Source: an uncultured Leptotrichia sp. (GTDB lineage Bacteria > Fusobacteriota > Fusobacteriia > Fusobacteriales > Leptotrichiaceae). Taken from it: 6,421 nucleotides of DNA. The position numbers and the translations under genes are program-made. The notes under the pieces were generated by a model. It ran no database searches and had not been told where the DNA came from. It was given only the letters and a program-made list of their open reading frames with translations. The stretch covers positions 1-6,421 of the forward strand of contig CALIJH010000141.1 of assembly GCA_938017765.1 (NCBI GenBank), in the 5' to 3' direction. This document shows positions 6,001 to 6,421 of this stretch, piece after piece (position 1 is the stretch's first letter; each line of letters opens with the position of its first letter).

Positions 6001-6421
6001 TTGGAATTTATAAAAAACTTTCAATTCGGAACAAATGAATTACTTTGGTTGGGATACTTGCTATTCAATTATACTGCGGTTTTATTAGCCTACAGATTTT
6101 GGGGAAAAGTAGGATTACTTATATTTGTACCTTTATCGGTAGTTTTGGCGAATATACAAGTATTAAAAATGATGACTTTATTTGGAGTAGACACTACTAT
6201 GGGTAATATAGCTTTTGGTGGAGTATTTCTTGTTTCTGATATTTTGTCTGAAATAGAGGGTAAAAAATATGCAAAAAAGCTTGTAACTATAGGATTTATA
6301 ACTATGGTATTTACAACAATAGTTATGAACTGGGCATTAGCGATAAAACCGGCACCTATAGACCAGTTTCAGGAACATCTGAAACCTATATTCGGACTGG
6401 CTATCAATGAACTGTCCGTTA
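6001..6421 (+). CDS. yhhQ: queuosine precursor transporter, YhhQ/Vut_1 family (3' end outside window)
   Basis: The first 140 residues of an integral membrane protein run off the window edge; the family is usually about 210-240 residues. Hydrophobic helices lie at about 14-31, 36-57, 68-82 and 95-115. The diagnostic stretch is FLVSDILSEIEGKKYAKK (76-93), matching the conserved Asp/Glu...Gly-Lys-Lys...Ala pattern of the YhhQ/Vut_1 (formerly DUF165) family, which imports queuosine precursors (preQ0/preQ1 or related) for tRNA modification. The start is TTG at 6001: AGGAGG at 5988-5993 is 7 nt upstream, and an in-frame stop at 5974-5976 with no ATG in between rules out a longer ATG start. I looked for a preQ1 riboswitch in the leader and did not see one. 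The gene symbol is by family resemblance; the exact substrate is not readable. Confidence 0.85.
   Translation, partial: MEFIKNFQFGTNELLWLGYLLFNYTAVLLAYRFWGKVGLLIFVPLSVVLANIQVLKMMTLFGVDTTMGNIAFGGVFLVSDILSEIEGKKYAKKLVTIGFITMVFTTIVMNWALAIKPAPIDQFQEHLKPIFGLAINELSV

Overview
The window is AT-rich, with A/T-ending codons, almost exclusive use of AGA for arginine in the coding regions and long A/T tracts between genes. Together with the gene content (a tandem pair of secreted L,D-transpeptidase-like proteins and a DUF2335 membrane protein), this suggests a low-GC anaerobe of the Fusobacteriota, possibly the Leptotrichia group. That assignment is an inference from composition and protein style, as no taxonomic marker gene is present.

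Layout. Positions 1-164 hold the 3' end of an unrecognised plus-strand gene. It converges on an EamA-family (drug/metabolite superfamily) membrane transporter on the minus strand (172-1062). A 412-bp AT-rich divergent spacer (1063-1474) follows, carrying a candidate promoter for each side and a perfect 32-bp palindrome. Next come two adjacent plus-strand genes (1475-3034 and 3072-4811) for exported, paralogous YkuD-type L,D-transpeptidase-like proteins. They are separated by 37 bp with no visible terminator and so probably form an operon. Both carry the catalytic-type His and Cys, but with SHKC in place of the usual SHGC motif. The second also has a clear SH3b domain and a long low-complexity linker. 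They probably act on peptidoglycan in the cell envelope.

A 160-bp gap with an extended -10 promoter leads to a two-gene unit: an unrecognised basic 59-residue protein (4972-5151) with a very strong Shine-Dalgarno, overlapping by 8 bp a DUF2335 two-helix membrane protein (5144-5638). The unit ends in a structured 3' region with a good intrinsic terminator at 5700-5734.

The 362-bp spacer 5639-6000 then holds a 12-bp tandem repeat and two exact copies of a 30/31-bp sequence 66 bp apart. This repeat-spacer-repeat geometry (30 + 36 + 30) resembles a minimal CRISPR array or remnant, although no cas gene is in view and a duplicated promoter is an alternative. The window closes with the first 140 codons of a queuosine-precursor transporter (YhhQ/Vut_1 family), which starts at a TTG codon behind a perfect AGGAGG.

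The most noteworthy items are the tandem SHKC transpeptidase paralogues, the CRISPR-like repeat pair, and the small-ORF/DUF2335 coupled pair.
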